A DNA stretch of 64,000 nt from NCBI GenBank assembly GCA_009760855.2, contig WPIO01000019.1, forward strand, positions 5,251,501 to 5,315,500, written 5' to 3'. The position numbers and the translations under genes are program-made. The DNA comes from Cristatella mucedo. Lineage: Eukaryota; Bryozoa; Phylactolaemata; Cristatellidae. Below, in pieces: positions 33,342 to 47,300 of this stretch; position 1 is the first letter of the stretch; each line of letters opens with the position of its first letter. The notes below the pieces were generated by a model. It was given only the letters and a program-made list of their open reading frames with translations, did not search any database and was not told where the DNA came from.

Positions 33342-36300
33342 GTAAGTAATCTCGCGGCTGCACCAGTTGGTCTCTGCAAATCGTAGTTTCTAGAACGTTG
33401 ACAGCGCAAAGGTTCTATTCCTGGGCTGTTTGTGACTGAATTAGACTGGTGACTATGTTCCCCGTGGCTAGCTTGTATGGTGTGTATTAACGGCCGGCTA
33501 AGGAGCCGCTAGCATTCATGAGTCCCAACGAAACTACGTGGGTGGTGGTTGAGTGGTAAAGTACCTGGCGGCTCTGCATCGCGAATGTAACACTCGTGCT
33601 TGAATCCTAAGATAAAACGAAACCAAGGTCCGGGCCGTAAAATCGGCCAGCATGGTCGTTATCCTATTAGGATTAGCCAACGTAAGTGTCACAGTACAAG
33701 AAGAGAACTGCCCTCTCGCCCAGACGTCGACCGAGCAGGTCATCATCCCTCAGCGAAATCTCCGGTCTCCTCTTGTCCCTCCCTGTCCTCCAGGTAAATC
33801 CGTTAAGCTCCGTCATTAGTCTTCACATGCCGAATCCATGACTTGCACCACGGCAAGCTGACGGCATGCAAGAGTGAGTAAGGAGTGGCTCAAGAAGTCC
33901 ACCTTAGATACCTGTGTAGAGAGACGCTTCATCAGCAGGAAAACAAACTGCTACCTGGTAAACCCTACCTGGTATCGGTTTGGACAACATGCAGCTTGCA
34001 TATTCTGAGGAAGTACTGAAGTGGTAGCTAGCAAACCTGTCAGGAACTTGACTGTGAGCTAATTTTGATTTAGGAATATGAGGTAATGCAGAGTTTTTTT
34101 TAAATAAATACTAGCTGATTCAATAGTCTCTTTTTATATAGCAACAGAAGAGCCTTTATGGCCATCACCACTGCTTGCAGCGGCGATAAATGATTGCCCA
34201 CCACAGGGTTCGAACCCACTACCTCGGCGATCTCACCCAGTGAGCCATCACGACTCACCAAAAATATGAAGTAATACAGAATATGAAGTCGATACACTGC
34301 TCTTATAGGAAGCCTGTGCAGGACAGTGAGAAGTGGTATAATGTGGCAGCGCCAACGTTGAGGACAGACAATCCTAGCTACAGAGTTTTGCACCAACTAT
34401 AATCACCTTAGTAGCAAGTTAGAAGCAATGAGTTAGATCAGCAAAGGATTTGCACCGGCATGTACTACTTGGACCGCCAGTATTTTTGAGCACTGAGATG
34501 GAGATGCTTTCCAAGGACTTGCCTTCGTAAACTTGAGTCTCGGTGACTTAAAGAAGAAAGCACATTCTTTTTCTTTTGACGGTAGATTATGAGGCTGTTT
34601 TGGTGTCCAGCACATTTAATAAAGATAAGCAAATGGGCATATGCATTGTCATATTATATGCTCGGGACACACCATATGGTACTTGTCAGCTGAGTCTGAG
34701 GGTGGTGCTCGAATGGTTCAACCTTCTTATGAGTCCCGATGTCGAAGATTGCCATCGTATATACCCTTACTTGAAAAAATCGTCGTTGCTGTATGTCTAT
34801 TAGCAATGTTTGAAGGCTTTGAAAGCTGCCGAGTTTTCTATCAAAAGAATGTGCACCGTTAGTTCGACACATAGTGTTGCTGCTGTATCCCGAAAAAGAA
34901 ATGTTGTAGCCCCCCCCAAAGAGCACCCATCACTCGAGAGAGCTAAAGCCTAATCATAAAAACCAACTGTGACAGCCGTACAAACCCCACCCCTTTTTAC
35001 TAACACATTGCTTACTTGAACTGTCCTATTGCATTTATTGATTCATGTAAATAGTGCTGCTAGTTATTACGATCCAAGCTTGGCACTAATTTTGTTGTGG
35101 GCCTAGATCGTACATGCTTGAGTTCGTCTACTTACTAAGAGTGTGCCTGCACATGCATGCAGTGCCTGTATGTCCCTGGAATGCCTATTTATGCATGCAG
35201 TGCATCTGCATGCCTTAATAATAATAATAATGCACTTGATAACTCGCCCTCAGAGAACTTAATCTCTCTCTAGGCACTTTACATTTGCTGCAAAGGGGAA
35301 ATGCAATTGAACGGTGAGTAAAATCATGCTTGATAAACAAACAAAATGAATAGCATAGTTAGGGGTAACATGCACTGGGTCAGCATGCAAGGTCAGCAGC
35401 CTTCAGTGCCAGATGCAGGGTCAGCAGCCCTCAGTGCCTCGGTGTGCATGTCCATGCACACATGCACTGCATATGCACACATGCAGTGCATATGTGTAGG
35501 CATGCAGTGCCTGCACACACATTTAGTACCTGCAATGCAGTGCAGTGAATGCATGTGAGTAAATGCAGAGAATGTGTTGTGCATGCAGTGTGTGTGTACA
35601 TACATGGTCTGTGGGTCTGTGCATGTTTTCAATGCCCGGTTGCACATACCGTGCCTGTGCCTGTTGTTGCATCCCTAAGTGCATACATGCACGTGTAGTG
35701 TCACATTTATGCATATAGTGTTTATCCATGCCTTCGACAAATGGACATGCATTTAATTTACAAAGTAGCCATCCACCCCAGTGGGGCCCTGCCTGTGTAC
35801 ACTTTTCTATGCCTGTACACATTCTTCTTGGCTTGTTCATTCACAGGGCGTGCTTGTAAACGTGTGGCTGTGTACATGCTTAAATGTAAATATAATTATA
35901 ATTCATTTGTATAGCACCCCAAGAGAACTTAATCTCTATTCAGGCGCTTCACATGTGCCTCAGGGCTCGAGCCCACGACCACAGCCAGACCTTGGTCGGG
36001 GCGAGCACCTTAACTGCTGGACCAAACCAGCTCGGCATGCTTATGCACGACCGTGCATTTGCATGCTCATCCAATGCATTTTCATGTGACAGTGTCTCTG
36101 CATGCACGACTGTGCATGAGAGTCATAGGCATGTGCAAGCATGTCTGTACACATGCTTGTGCACCCCCATGCATGGATATGCATAATCACGTGCATGTGC
36201 ATGCGGTAGTTTATCTGTACCAGGTCGTTCCAGCGTGTGCCGTCTGCTGTGCCTACACATTTCTGTGCTCTCTGCTAGCCTTACATGCATTTGCCTGTAC

Positions 36301-39300
36301 CCCTTTCCCTAGCTGTACCAGTGCCCCCATTCCCACTACTCTTTTACCCGTGCTTCTCCACCCTGTGCTGTCCCCTTTTCAGAGCTTGCTCACAGTGTTG
36401 TACTTGCCCCCCTTTCCCTATGCTTTCTCCTGCCTGTGCTTGCCTGCTGTGCCCTTGTTTAGCCGTGTACTTACTCCAAGCGTTGCCTGTGGTGCCTTGG
36501 TGGTCACATCGTTGCTGCTGCTGCTGCTACTGCCGCTGCTGGAACTGCTCTTGAGCTGAGCTTTCATGGTACCCCCATCCCCCACCAGCATTTGGCTTTT
36601 GTCCATAAGCTGCAGCTGCTGCTTTGCTGGGTGCTCATAGGCTCTTGGTACTAGCTGTGTGTGCCCCTTCAGCATAGACTGGCAGCAAACACCCCACTCT
36701 GTGCAAAGGCCCAGGAGCATGATCCCCTAGTGACTAGTGACCAATGGGGTAGCTCGTGTGTACTGGTTCTTTTGGAGACAGACGTAGCTTGAGGAAGCAG
36801 CCAGCGTGGTAGTGCTCCACTTTTGCCTAGTCCTATAGGTTGAATATCCTATAGGATGAATACAACTGATTTTTGTTGGTTGGGTATTAGTTAACCTTCA
36901 GGGCAACGGTACTGTCAGGGTCAATCAGACAACGTGCCCCCATCGCATACGTAATATAATGTATGTTTGTCTGTAACTCAGCAGAGCTGCACAGGCTAAG
37001 TGGATGTAATGCAGGAGAGTTTTGTGTAGCGCACTCAAAGCCTGAGAGGCTTTCGGTACTCGTGCTTAGCCAGAGCTTCTCACCTCTGGTGTGTGTTTGT
37101 GTGTGTCTTGCTTGCTTCTTTTCCCGATCTCTTTCCAGCCAGATATATAGTCATTACATCAATATGAAGAACTTCTTTTTGAATAACCAGTCGGCCGACT
37201 TCCTGACAAAGCTGAAAGGATTCCTTAGTGAACAAGAAGAGTGGACCCGCCTCATGTCAACTTCTCATGGAAAAACTGACGTGTTTTGGAACTACGTGGG
37301 TCTCGTGCTTTCCCAGTACGACGGGCTGATGGCTGGCTACAACTCAGTGGCTCCATTCGATCAGGTTCGTGTGCTGCATAGCGATGCACTTGTCAAGCCT
37401 CACGAGTGGTCATTCGAAAAGCAATATTTATGGCTGCGAACTGTTGGTGTCGTTGCCCCATGCACAGAAGTATTGCTCTGGTGCAGAGTGCTCCCCCCCC
37501 CCGTCGGGTAGCAGTGCTGTACGCTGCTACCACGGATCACCGTTTTTGCCATTCGTGCCAAATCATCTGATAATCTCTTGTTGTTTCGATGTTGCTCCGA
37601 GAAGCAAATTTTGGGCTTCGAAGCAAACTCACTAAACTTGCTTGCAAATGTGTATAGAAGGCAGGGTTGTCAAAAACCGCATGTACAAAGTAGCTAGCAT
37701 TTTGCGAACGAGTTGGGGAAACTCTATATTAAAAATGCCCCCAGCACGTGGATTCATTACGTGCATTTGCTTTTGCTTATATCAGCAGTTGCTAGACCGG
37801 AACCGACAAGCATGGCCTATTTCCAACGTGTGCAAATCTGCTGTGGTCAAGTGAGTGACTATAATGCTTGTATGCAACCGAATGACCAAGTGATATTGGT
37901 CATGCACAACCATTTACTAGTGATCTCTTGTGGACGGATCCTCCCTTTGTTTTGAGCCTGAATTGTTGTAAGTGTACAAATCCATATACATTCATTGTTT
38001 GAATGTTACAGGCCCTTGACATTTTTGCCTTTCAATTATTGAACGGTGCTGGCGATCTCCTCGATCTCGTGTCTGCCATTGACAAAGACCAGCGGCTTAA
38101 TGTTTCAAAAATCACCAGAGAAGAGCTGAAGCGGATTGTTCAGTTCACTGGACGTTGCTCGGCATTGATAAAGGTGATTGATAGCGACGATATGCATGTC
38201 TGCTCTCTTTGTATGGATATTCGTTGTGCTAATCTTATCACACCTGTCAAGTTTGTAGGAGCATAAGGTTTCTAACTGCATCGCTGATCCTGTTGGATCA
38301 TAATCATTGTATGCATGCATCTAAGTACAGAGATGGCCCGAAAAAAATCAACCCCTCTGGGAATTGAGACAAGCCTGAAGCTTTGCTGAGTTAAAAAAAA
38401 TCTCGGCCAAACAAATACTACCACAAAGTAAGATTAATATGAGGAAGCAATAAATGTACTAAATGATGTCGGCTCCCACCATGGTTAGCCTACTAGGTGT
38501 GAACAACATGCAAACTTAACATATTTGGTGGTTTCAGATGTGTATGGAAACACCTACTGGATTCTAAGCATTGGCTTGCACGATCAGAACACGGTGAAGT
38601 AAAATTTCTAGATAAGCAAGGTATCTTGCTTCTGAAAGATGCATCTTTACAGCTTATGTCATGCACTAGTTAGTGAATTTTCAAGGTTTGAGACTTCTAG
38701 TTTTTAGCATATGCAGACACAGGCCTGACCTGGTTTGAGAATACTGTTTGGAAGAAATAGATATTTCAGTTAGAGCAAGAAACCAGCCAACTACCTTTAC
38801 TGATGAAAAGATTGCTGTAGAGCTGTATACAACTGCTTTAGAAGTCTTGGCATACACATGTGATGCCAAAACCATGGTGACCTATATGCATTTAACTGAT
38901 CACTGAAATTATGAGAAGGTAAGTGTAAGGTGTGTGTGCGTGCGTGCGAGAGTGTTAGTTCATTTAGTGCATACGTCTGTCTTAGTGAGTGCTAAAGCCT
39001 AGAACAAATTAAAAAAATTATTTATTTGGTTGTGTATCAGAATATGCTGTTTGATGATTTTTCTTTTCCATCGTGTCATCTATTTCTGGCATCTCTTAAA
39101 ATCACGTCAAGCCTGTAGTTGTGTATGCTAAAAATAGCATACTTCAAACTTGATGGCTGAGAAAATATCTAATATGGTTGTTAGGATACATTTTTATAGA
39201 GGATGATACTTGATATCTCGAGTAAATCTTGATTGTTAGTGCTCTGCAGCTACTGGAAAATTATATCTGTCAATAATGGTGAGTATGTCAGAAACCATAA

Positions 39301-42300
39301 GTTGCTCCAGGCACTACAAAACAGGGTTATTTCTTATGTCTTTGAACGAGATAACGAAACGATGAATGTAGAATCCTGATAAAAATTATTTAGAAATCGT
39401 GCTAACTCAATGCAAATCCTATGCGGCCAATACTGATGTAGGCAGTTTTGAATCTACTCAAAAGATCCAGATGAGTGAATACTTATCCCAAAATTAACAC
39501 AACAGCTCATCACACGATTTATATAATATGACACCTGCAGTACGTTGATTGAAGCACTAATGATTGTAGGATGTAGCTTCTCCCTGATTAGCAATGTCCA
39601 CTACTCGGGCTGGCACTCGACGAGTTTCAGGATTACATTGGATGGTATAGCATGCCAAGCCAGTTGTATTTTCCCAATAATTTGGCCAGTGGTCTTATGC
39701 TAGTTTCTCGAGGTCTCAGCCGATGCTGGACCTCCAGAACCTCCAATCCTCGGTCATCTAGTGACTATGCTGCTCTGCCCAATCAAGGCTTGCTTCTTTA
39801 TGAGCTTTTGTCAATAGTGGAGCTTCTTTACTACCCTTGCTGCAAGCTTCTGTTCATTGAGCCTTCGCCTCAATGTGGACCGTGCCGGTGCTAAGCTTCA
39901 GTGTTATGGCATAGACTCGAGTGGATGCAAATTGGGCCTTCAGAAGCACAATTATTTTCAGGGGCCGATCATCCCTCTGGTAGAAGCCCGAGGGCGTCAA
40001 GACGCAGGCCGGTTCTTCATCGTCTCTAGCGCTGACGGTTTTCTCTAAATGTTTATATAGCTGACAGCTTTCCCAGTGATTCCCAGGTTCCGAGTGGGCT
40101 CTCGGCTGCTAACCTTCCTAAGATGCCAAGACTGCTGCTGGCCGGTCACAAAATCCATAAGGTGGCCTCCCTTAGCTTCTTCAGATTTTCACATGCATCG
40201 ATACGGTGTTCCGGCTGGGGCCAAGCTCACTGGTTGTCTGCCCAGTTTTCCCAGTGTGCTGATGCATCAAGAATATGCCGAAGCTTCTCTTAGACGAATA
40301 AAGCCTGCAAATGCAGTTTAGCGGATGTCGGCCATATTTAAAGAAGAACGGCAAAACAAATTGGCTCTGCTAGCAGATATTTCTGGCATTATTATTGTAT
40401 AGCACTTCGCTCAGTTAGCGTACTAATACCTCCTGCCCAGCCTCCTAAATTTGGTCCCACAGCCTGCCATCGGTAACGGAGTTATCCGGTTGCTAAGGGG
40501 GCATCAATAAATATGCATACTTTCGGATTTCTCGGGTTCAGTGATCAAAATCCATACCAAACAATAGGTTACCGACTGAAACGTAACTTCCTGATGTTCA
40601 ATTAAAGAAAACGTATTATGTAGTATCTACCAAAAGTTTCCAGCGGTTTCAACTGCTACCGGCTGAGATGAGTCAACTACACTCACTGGAGGGTAAGTGT
40701 GGTAATAATTATGACCGCAAGTGTATGTGTGTGTGTGTGTGTGCGCGTGTGTGTGTGCGCACGCATGCGTGCGAGAGTGCTAGTAAGCATGCATGCTTGC
40801 ATGCACGAACGAATGCACATATGTGTTTGTCTGTGCTCCACATCCATGTAAAGACTATTGGGTTGTTACACCAGTTTTTCACAGCAAGCCCGAGTGGCTG
40901 TGTTGGTAAATATGGTAGTGGTCTAACTCCGTCTTACAAAACAAAGAGCAAGTGAGCAGCACAGCTGAGCGCAGCTGCTCTTAATACTGCTTGTAAACAC
41001 CAATCAGTTATCAAAGAGGACATGCAAATTAGTACATCACACGGGTCACATTAAAGAGCTGTCAATTAGAAAAGCAGTCTCCCAGTTCAGCCGTATGCTT
41101 AAGGTGTTCCATGAACAGGAGTTTGGTTCTATTATTGTTTAGTAAAATATGCCGACATCCAGGATCAAATGTCTGTACAGCTATGTATCATCAGCTCAAA
41201 AGTGTTGCCACTTTTCTGAGAGGCTGTACTGTCCGTGGCTTAAAGGTCGGGATCTGTACTCGGATTAGTGCTGTTATGATAATAATTAATGTTATTGTTA
41301 GTATTAGTATTATTATTATGATCAGTTCTTGGCCTGGTATGTTGTGCTCTTCTCTTTCACACAGCCGGTGTTGTACTGTAAAGGTATAGCAACTAGTCAC
41401 ACATATGGCTGCTGACCATTTGGTGATGAGACTAACCATGTGCATTGCCTTTCTGAAAAAGCAATTGCTGATCTTGGGACACAGGCTTCTTTTTAATATT
41501 GCAAGAAAGTTTTCTGTCAGTAGTCACCATAGGCTAATCAGCTAGTATTTATTTATTTAAATTACAGGAATCTCACTGTGTAATATCGAGATGGTTCTTG
41601 CCCTGCATAAATACTGCCATTTCGATTACTGTTTTGCAGATTATATAAATTGGAACAGTATGCTACCGCATGAGCATTTTTCAAACCAATGTGAAAAAAG
41701 CAGTTGGGGCTGAAGGGGATACAGACACGACTGCATGTACATAAAACATAATTCATTTGTATAGCCCTCAAAGAGAACTTAATCTCTATCCAGGCCCTTC
41801 ACATATGCCTCGGGGCTCCAGCCCATGACCTCAGCCAGACCTTGGTCGGGGCAAGCACCTTAACCGCTGGACCAAACCAGCTCGGCACTTCATGGTGATT
41901 GGAGTGGTAATTTAAAGTCGTGTGAGCACCAGTCTTGGCCTTGTTAGCTTTAGTATAGTTTCGTGTGCATCTACTCACTCTCCTTTGGCTTTGGATGTTG
42001 CATGAGTGCTCTTTACCTCCAAGGAATAGCCACTAACTAGAGTCATGTTTCACACACGACCACGGCTCAGGCATCTGCCGTGCTAGTGTGTACGTGTGGT
42101 CAGTCCTAAATAACATCAAGCCCACCGATGGCCAATCGGTCTATATCACACCATTTTGTGGTCAGTCCGAGGCTTGACCGAAGAGTATAAACAAACAAAC
42201 ATATTCTGGTGTGAATGGTTTGTCTTGCTTTTTTAGTCACTGTATGGCGTTTAGTGGTTCCAGAAATGTTATGCTGAGCCGCCAGATGACAAGCTTTATA

Positions 42301-44296
42301 TTAATGTACAATATTTTCCATCCGAAAAATGCCTACTTTAACTGACCTGCCAAACTAGTAGTCATGCATTATAAGAAGAAAACTCACTAACTATAAAGCC
42401 ATATAGTTTCGCATAATCCTAAATTGCTGCTACCAGACTACTGTGATAATCAGCCACACGCTATCCACTGCAGTTGCCACATGTGTCACAGCAGTTTTGA
42501 GTTCTTTTTGAGCCCTGCCCTTGCAGTTTCGGCCATTCTAAATCGACATGATGAGATTCTAGAAAAATGTCTGATTTTGGTTGAATACATTTTGCTTTAC
42601 CGTTATACGTCCTGGAGCTTAATTTTCCGTAAGCATGGACATGTGCAGCAGATATTTTACAACCTAAATCAGAAATGTGTTGAGAGTCGTGTTAAACAAG
42701 CAGAACTGAACTTGCATTTCAAATTTCACTTGGCTACGTGAAGTATTAGCTGAGTTATGGATTTTACAAGGCACTAACATACACTGGAAATAAAGCTGTA
42801 TAAAAGTCGCATGAATGCACCTCAACAAACTTCACACATATACCTCGATCTGGATCTGTCAAGGTTCGAAGAGTTGTGATACAAGTCGCATATGATGCAG
42901 GGATAGGTAAATTTGTTATTTGTTGATACCTTGCTTCCGATTTACATCAGGGTTAGCCATGGTTTGCACAATGATTTTTCATTTTACGGGGAACTCGTCA
43001 GAGGTACTGATTCCATTTCTAACATAGTTGTCTTTGAAAGGTACCCTAAACAAACACAGTCGTCTCTCGCTACTTGGCGCTTCGATTTTCGTGACTTCAC
43101 TCCATCGCGGTTTCTTGAAATACGTGTATATTGATTTAAAAGTTGATCGAAATAGTGAAAATACAGCATGAGCTCGTTTGTCTGTGTCAATTATACACCC
43201 CTGCATTACAATTAAAATTAAAATTACTGTGTGTATTGAACTCGGAAGAAGACGACGATGCACCTGTTGAAGATACTGCACTACCTGAAGACTCTCCTAC
43301 TGAAGTCGGGCCTTCAGAGTAGCAGTAGCCTTGCTCTTCTTTGCTGTTCTGTCCATCTCTTTATCTTAATCGTTCATCACCAAACGCACCATTTTTATAG
43401 CTTGCTGTTTGTGCATAAGAATTGTGTATGTGCAATTAAATGTACAATAATAACTATACGATGTTCGTAACATCTAAAATGTCTTATTTTCACTTATTTT
43501 GTCTAATACATTTGATACTACGAATGTAATGGTGACTAAAGGTTTGCTATCTCATGTCCGGAGGGCTCTAATAATGTTAAACACCGTATTTAGAGGGTCA
43601 CAAACAGGTCTTCCATGCTCTTACTACGAAAATATTCGATTTATAAATAAAGAAAAACTACATCGCGGAAATTTACATATCATGGTGGAGTCTGGAACAG
43701 ATTAACCGAGATAAGCGAGGGTCGACTGTACATGATTATCGGAGAAAAAATAAATATTTTCTTGGCATTTCCACAGCCGGCAATGCCGGCTTTTATATTG
43801 CCAGCTGCAAGCAGGTGACAGCTGCTGAAGATCTTCTGCTGTTATAATAATAATAATAATAATGCATTTAATAATAATAATAATAAATTTGTTATAGCAC
43901 CCTCAGAGAACTCGATCTCTTTATAGGCACTTTATATTTGCTGCAGTGAAATAGCTTCTTTTTGCTTACCATACTTACTTAATGGGATGCTGTCGTGCAT
44001 TCTCCCATGGTCACAAACAAGCTTGTAGATTCAGATTAAGCTCACGAGAAGCCTTCCCTTTCAGGTCATGCCAGCTTTTGAGAACCTTTACATGGCACAT
44101 TCCAGCTGGTTCACGTACAGTAGCACTAATAGGATCTTCAAGTACTACGACCTCAACGTTCGAGACGAGAATGTGGCTGCCAAACAAATGGCATTCTCCA
44201 GCTACCCTGGTATGTGACTTAAGTGACCGTGTTGTATTACCTTGATTTGCTGTCACCCATAAAAAAGCTGATCCAAGGACAGAGGCAGTGTGTGTT

Positions 44297-44343
<47 letters not shown>

Positions 44344-47300
44344 GCGCACACACACACACACACATATATGTATGTATGTATTGCCCTTCGAAAGTTTCTA
44401 CACGCCTGCTGCCAGCGCACTTATTTTGCTCATACCATACAAGATTTAATCGGATCTTACTCTAGCAGTTTTTATTATCTTGAAAAGTCAAGAAATATGT
44501 AATTAAATTCCATTTTTATTTGGTGCAATCAGTAACCAGTCGTGGCTCCGTGATTTTTTATAACTTACACAATTGCCTCCGAATCGACTTTGCCAGCTTA
44601 AACATAAATCAATAAATACAATTTATTCGTGTGGTGCCATAAGAGAGTTGAATCTCTATCCAGGCACTTAACGTATGCCTCAGGGTTCTAGCCCACGACC
44701 TTGGTGGTCAAAGGTGAACACCCTAACCTCTGGGGCCAAACCAGGGCAGAATCCGGCATGTTTCTGAAAGAATTGAAGCCCTGCCATCCTTCAAAACCTC
44801 AAAGAACTCGTCGGGTTTCATGCACTGGAGAACTCAATAACCTTAAAGCCCGGTCGACTGCATCCCACACATGTTCTACTGGGTTAAAGTCCAGGCTTTG
44901 GCTTGGCCACTGCATCACCTCAATTAGCTTGAAGTTGTAGTCAATGGGGCTTACGAAAAACTGTTTAATTGCCGCAGTAGTGTGCTTCGGATTGTAGTCA
45001 TTCTACCAACAGAAATCGAACCTGTGTAATCAGATGGCAGGCCAAAATTCTGCACCATGTCGAGATAGTTATTCGGATTCATGATTCAATGAATCATGTG
45101 CAGATGCCCAACACCGCAAGTTGAGAAGAAACCCAGATCATTTCACCTCCACTACCGAATTTTAGGATATTTTGCCAACAATAGTCAGCATATGTGTCCC
45201 CATTCGCCTGCGACTGTCCTCTTGTCTCAGTATGTTTGCTTATGACCGTTCCGGTAGTTTGGTAGAGACTCTGACAGGGCACTGTAGCAGTAGCAAACGT
45301 GTCCTTCAAGAGCCATGCTTTTGAGGAGCCGGTCTTCCCTCGGAGAAGTTACTGAGGGTGACCCTAGCCCGGCAGTGCCTCTGTGCTACCATAGTCCGGA
45401 TGTTTCCTTATAATGCTCCTAGTAGTTTCCTCTGAGATAATCAGCCCCCTTGCGATTTCTCGGTTTGAATTGCCATTTCCATGGAGCTAGATCAAAACCG
45501 CTCGTGCGCCTTCAGAAAGCTGTGAAATAGGTGGCCTGGTCTGGCCTTTATCAAGCGTCAATACCGCATCGGCTGGCCCCTACAGGTAGAGGAGACATCG
45601 GGGCACCTTAGCTCATCATTGGCCGAGGCATCGTTGGTGGTGAACCGGGCAAAAATACGTTCTGCTAGATGACCTCAACAGGGTGGGGTAGTCACGTGAT
45701 CACAGGCGCTCGTCTTTTTACACGGGTACTATTGACTTGCTTGCCTGCGAAATGCGGTTACTCACTAAAGCTGCATTTGCACTATTGGCTTTCCTACTAA
45801 ATTGGCCCCGATTTATGCTGATTTTCTTCTGGTTTGGGCTACTACTTCTCCCCATCTTAGGGGGTGGAGCCAAATCGGCCGGCTGTCATGAAGGAGAAGC
45901 TGCTTCTACTTTTTGCCTCCTGTTTGGGCCAGCCGACCAATCGAACTTCTCGGCTTGTCACGTATACCCCACGACCAAACTAACGATGGGTGACGTTCGT
46001 AGATTTGAGTTATATTGAGTTCAGAGAAAGTCCTTGAACATAGGTTGCTTATGCCTTGTAGCCACTGCTTAACCCCTTTTCTACACAGAAGGCACAGTGA
46101 GTCTGTTTATGTGAAGCACCAACAAACGTGTAACCGCGCATATTACTTGGCGCTACCCTCCAACACACTCGTAACGGTGCACATCACTTAGCACTATCCA
46201 CTTTCCCGAAAAACCTTTGTTCAAAATGCATGTATTCCTTTTCTTTCTGTTCTTCTCATCTCGTCTACAGTGATGAATGCAGTGGGGAGCTCAACGTTTG
46301 GTATCAGAAGGAGGAAAGTCGATAGTGTAAGTGCAGCTTAAGCCAAACTTGGTGAAATTTGACTAAGGCCAAAATTGTATTGCACAATTTAATAATCAAT
46401 GTAATATAGCGACTTACTAGAATACAGGCATTAGCAACAACAGATGGACCATGTGTGTTGAGACTTTTGGAGGGCAGTATGTATATGCGTGCGCCTGTGT
46501 CAGTGCGTTTGCATATCATCATTCTCTGGACATTGGTGAGCAGGTTTCTTCTGGCGGTACCCCTACTGAAGACTTGCTGTACCGGCCACATGGCTACACC
46601 AAGACCTGGGTAGTTTTAATGGCTACCTCCATATAAGCAAAGAAAATCATTTGGGTGTTCGACTGTACTTTTTAGGTTCACATTCACATTCTATACCTGA
46701 TGCCCCCAAATTTGTGTCACCATATAATGCCTTATCATATATACTGATTGCACACGTCTTTTTGAAATTGTGCAGTACCAGTTGAACCTACTGCAGCTGT
46801 ATGTATCTACCGTGCAGGCTACTTAGAATCACTTGACGACTTCTATTTGCTGTCAAGTGGGCTGGTCATGCTCCAGACAACCAACAATATCTTCAATGAC
46901 ACTCTTTATGACCACGTTCACACTGAGTCGGTGCTCGCTTGGATACGCGTACGGGTGGCTAACATGGTTGCAAAAAATGGCCTGCAATGGTCGCAACTGT
47001 TAGCTCGTGAGAACTCAGGTGAGCTTTGTCGGACGGTTCATCATTAACAGGTGTCTGTGTAAGTCTGTTTTTGCACATATTAGTACAATTTAATAATCAA
47101 TGTAGTATAGCGACTTACTGGAATACATTAGCAACAACAGATGGACCATGTGCGTTGAGACTTTTGGAGGGCAGTATGTATATACGTGCGCGTGCATCTG
47201 CGCCTCTCGGTCGTTCCATGATTATGCTCGTGTTTTTGCTGGCCAGCGCTTCAAGAGCTTTATAGATGCAATTTTTCCTCAGTTGCTACTGCTATTTGTA

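Larger units (their letters stand above)
35140..36250. repeat. TGCATG-rich low-complexity region
   Basis: About 1.1 kb dense in TGCATG, GCATGC and TGCACA words in alternating purine-pyrimidine arrangement, interrupted by a LINE A tail and a SINE A. It gives His/Met/Cys-rich artefactual frames on both strands. Confidence 0.8.

Noticed and set aside
35346-36559. His/Met/Cys-rich frames on both strands
   Set aside because: Artefacts of TGCATG-rich low-complexity DNA.
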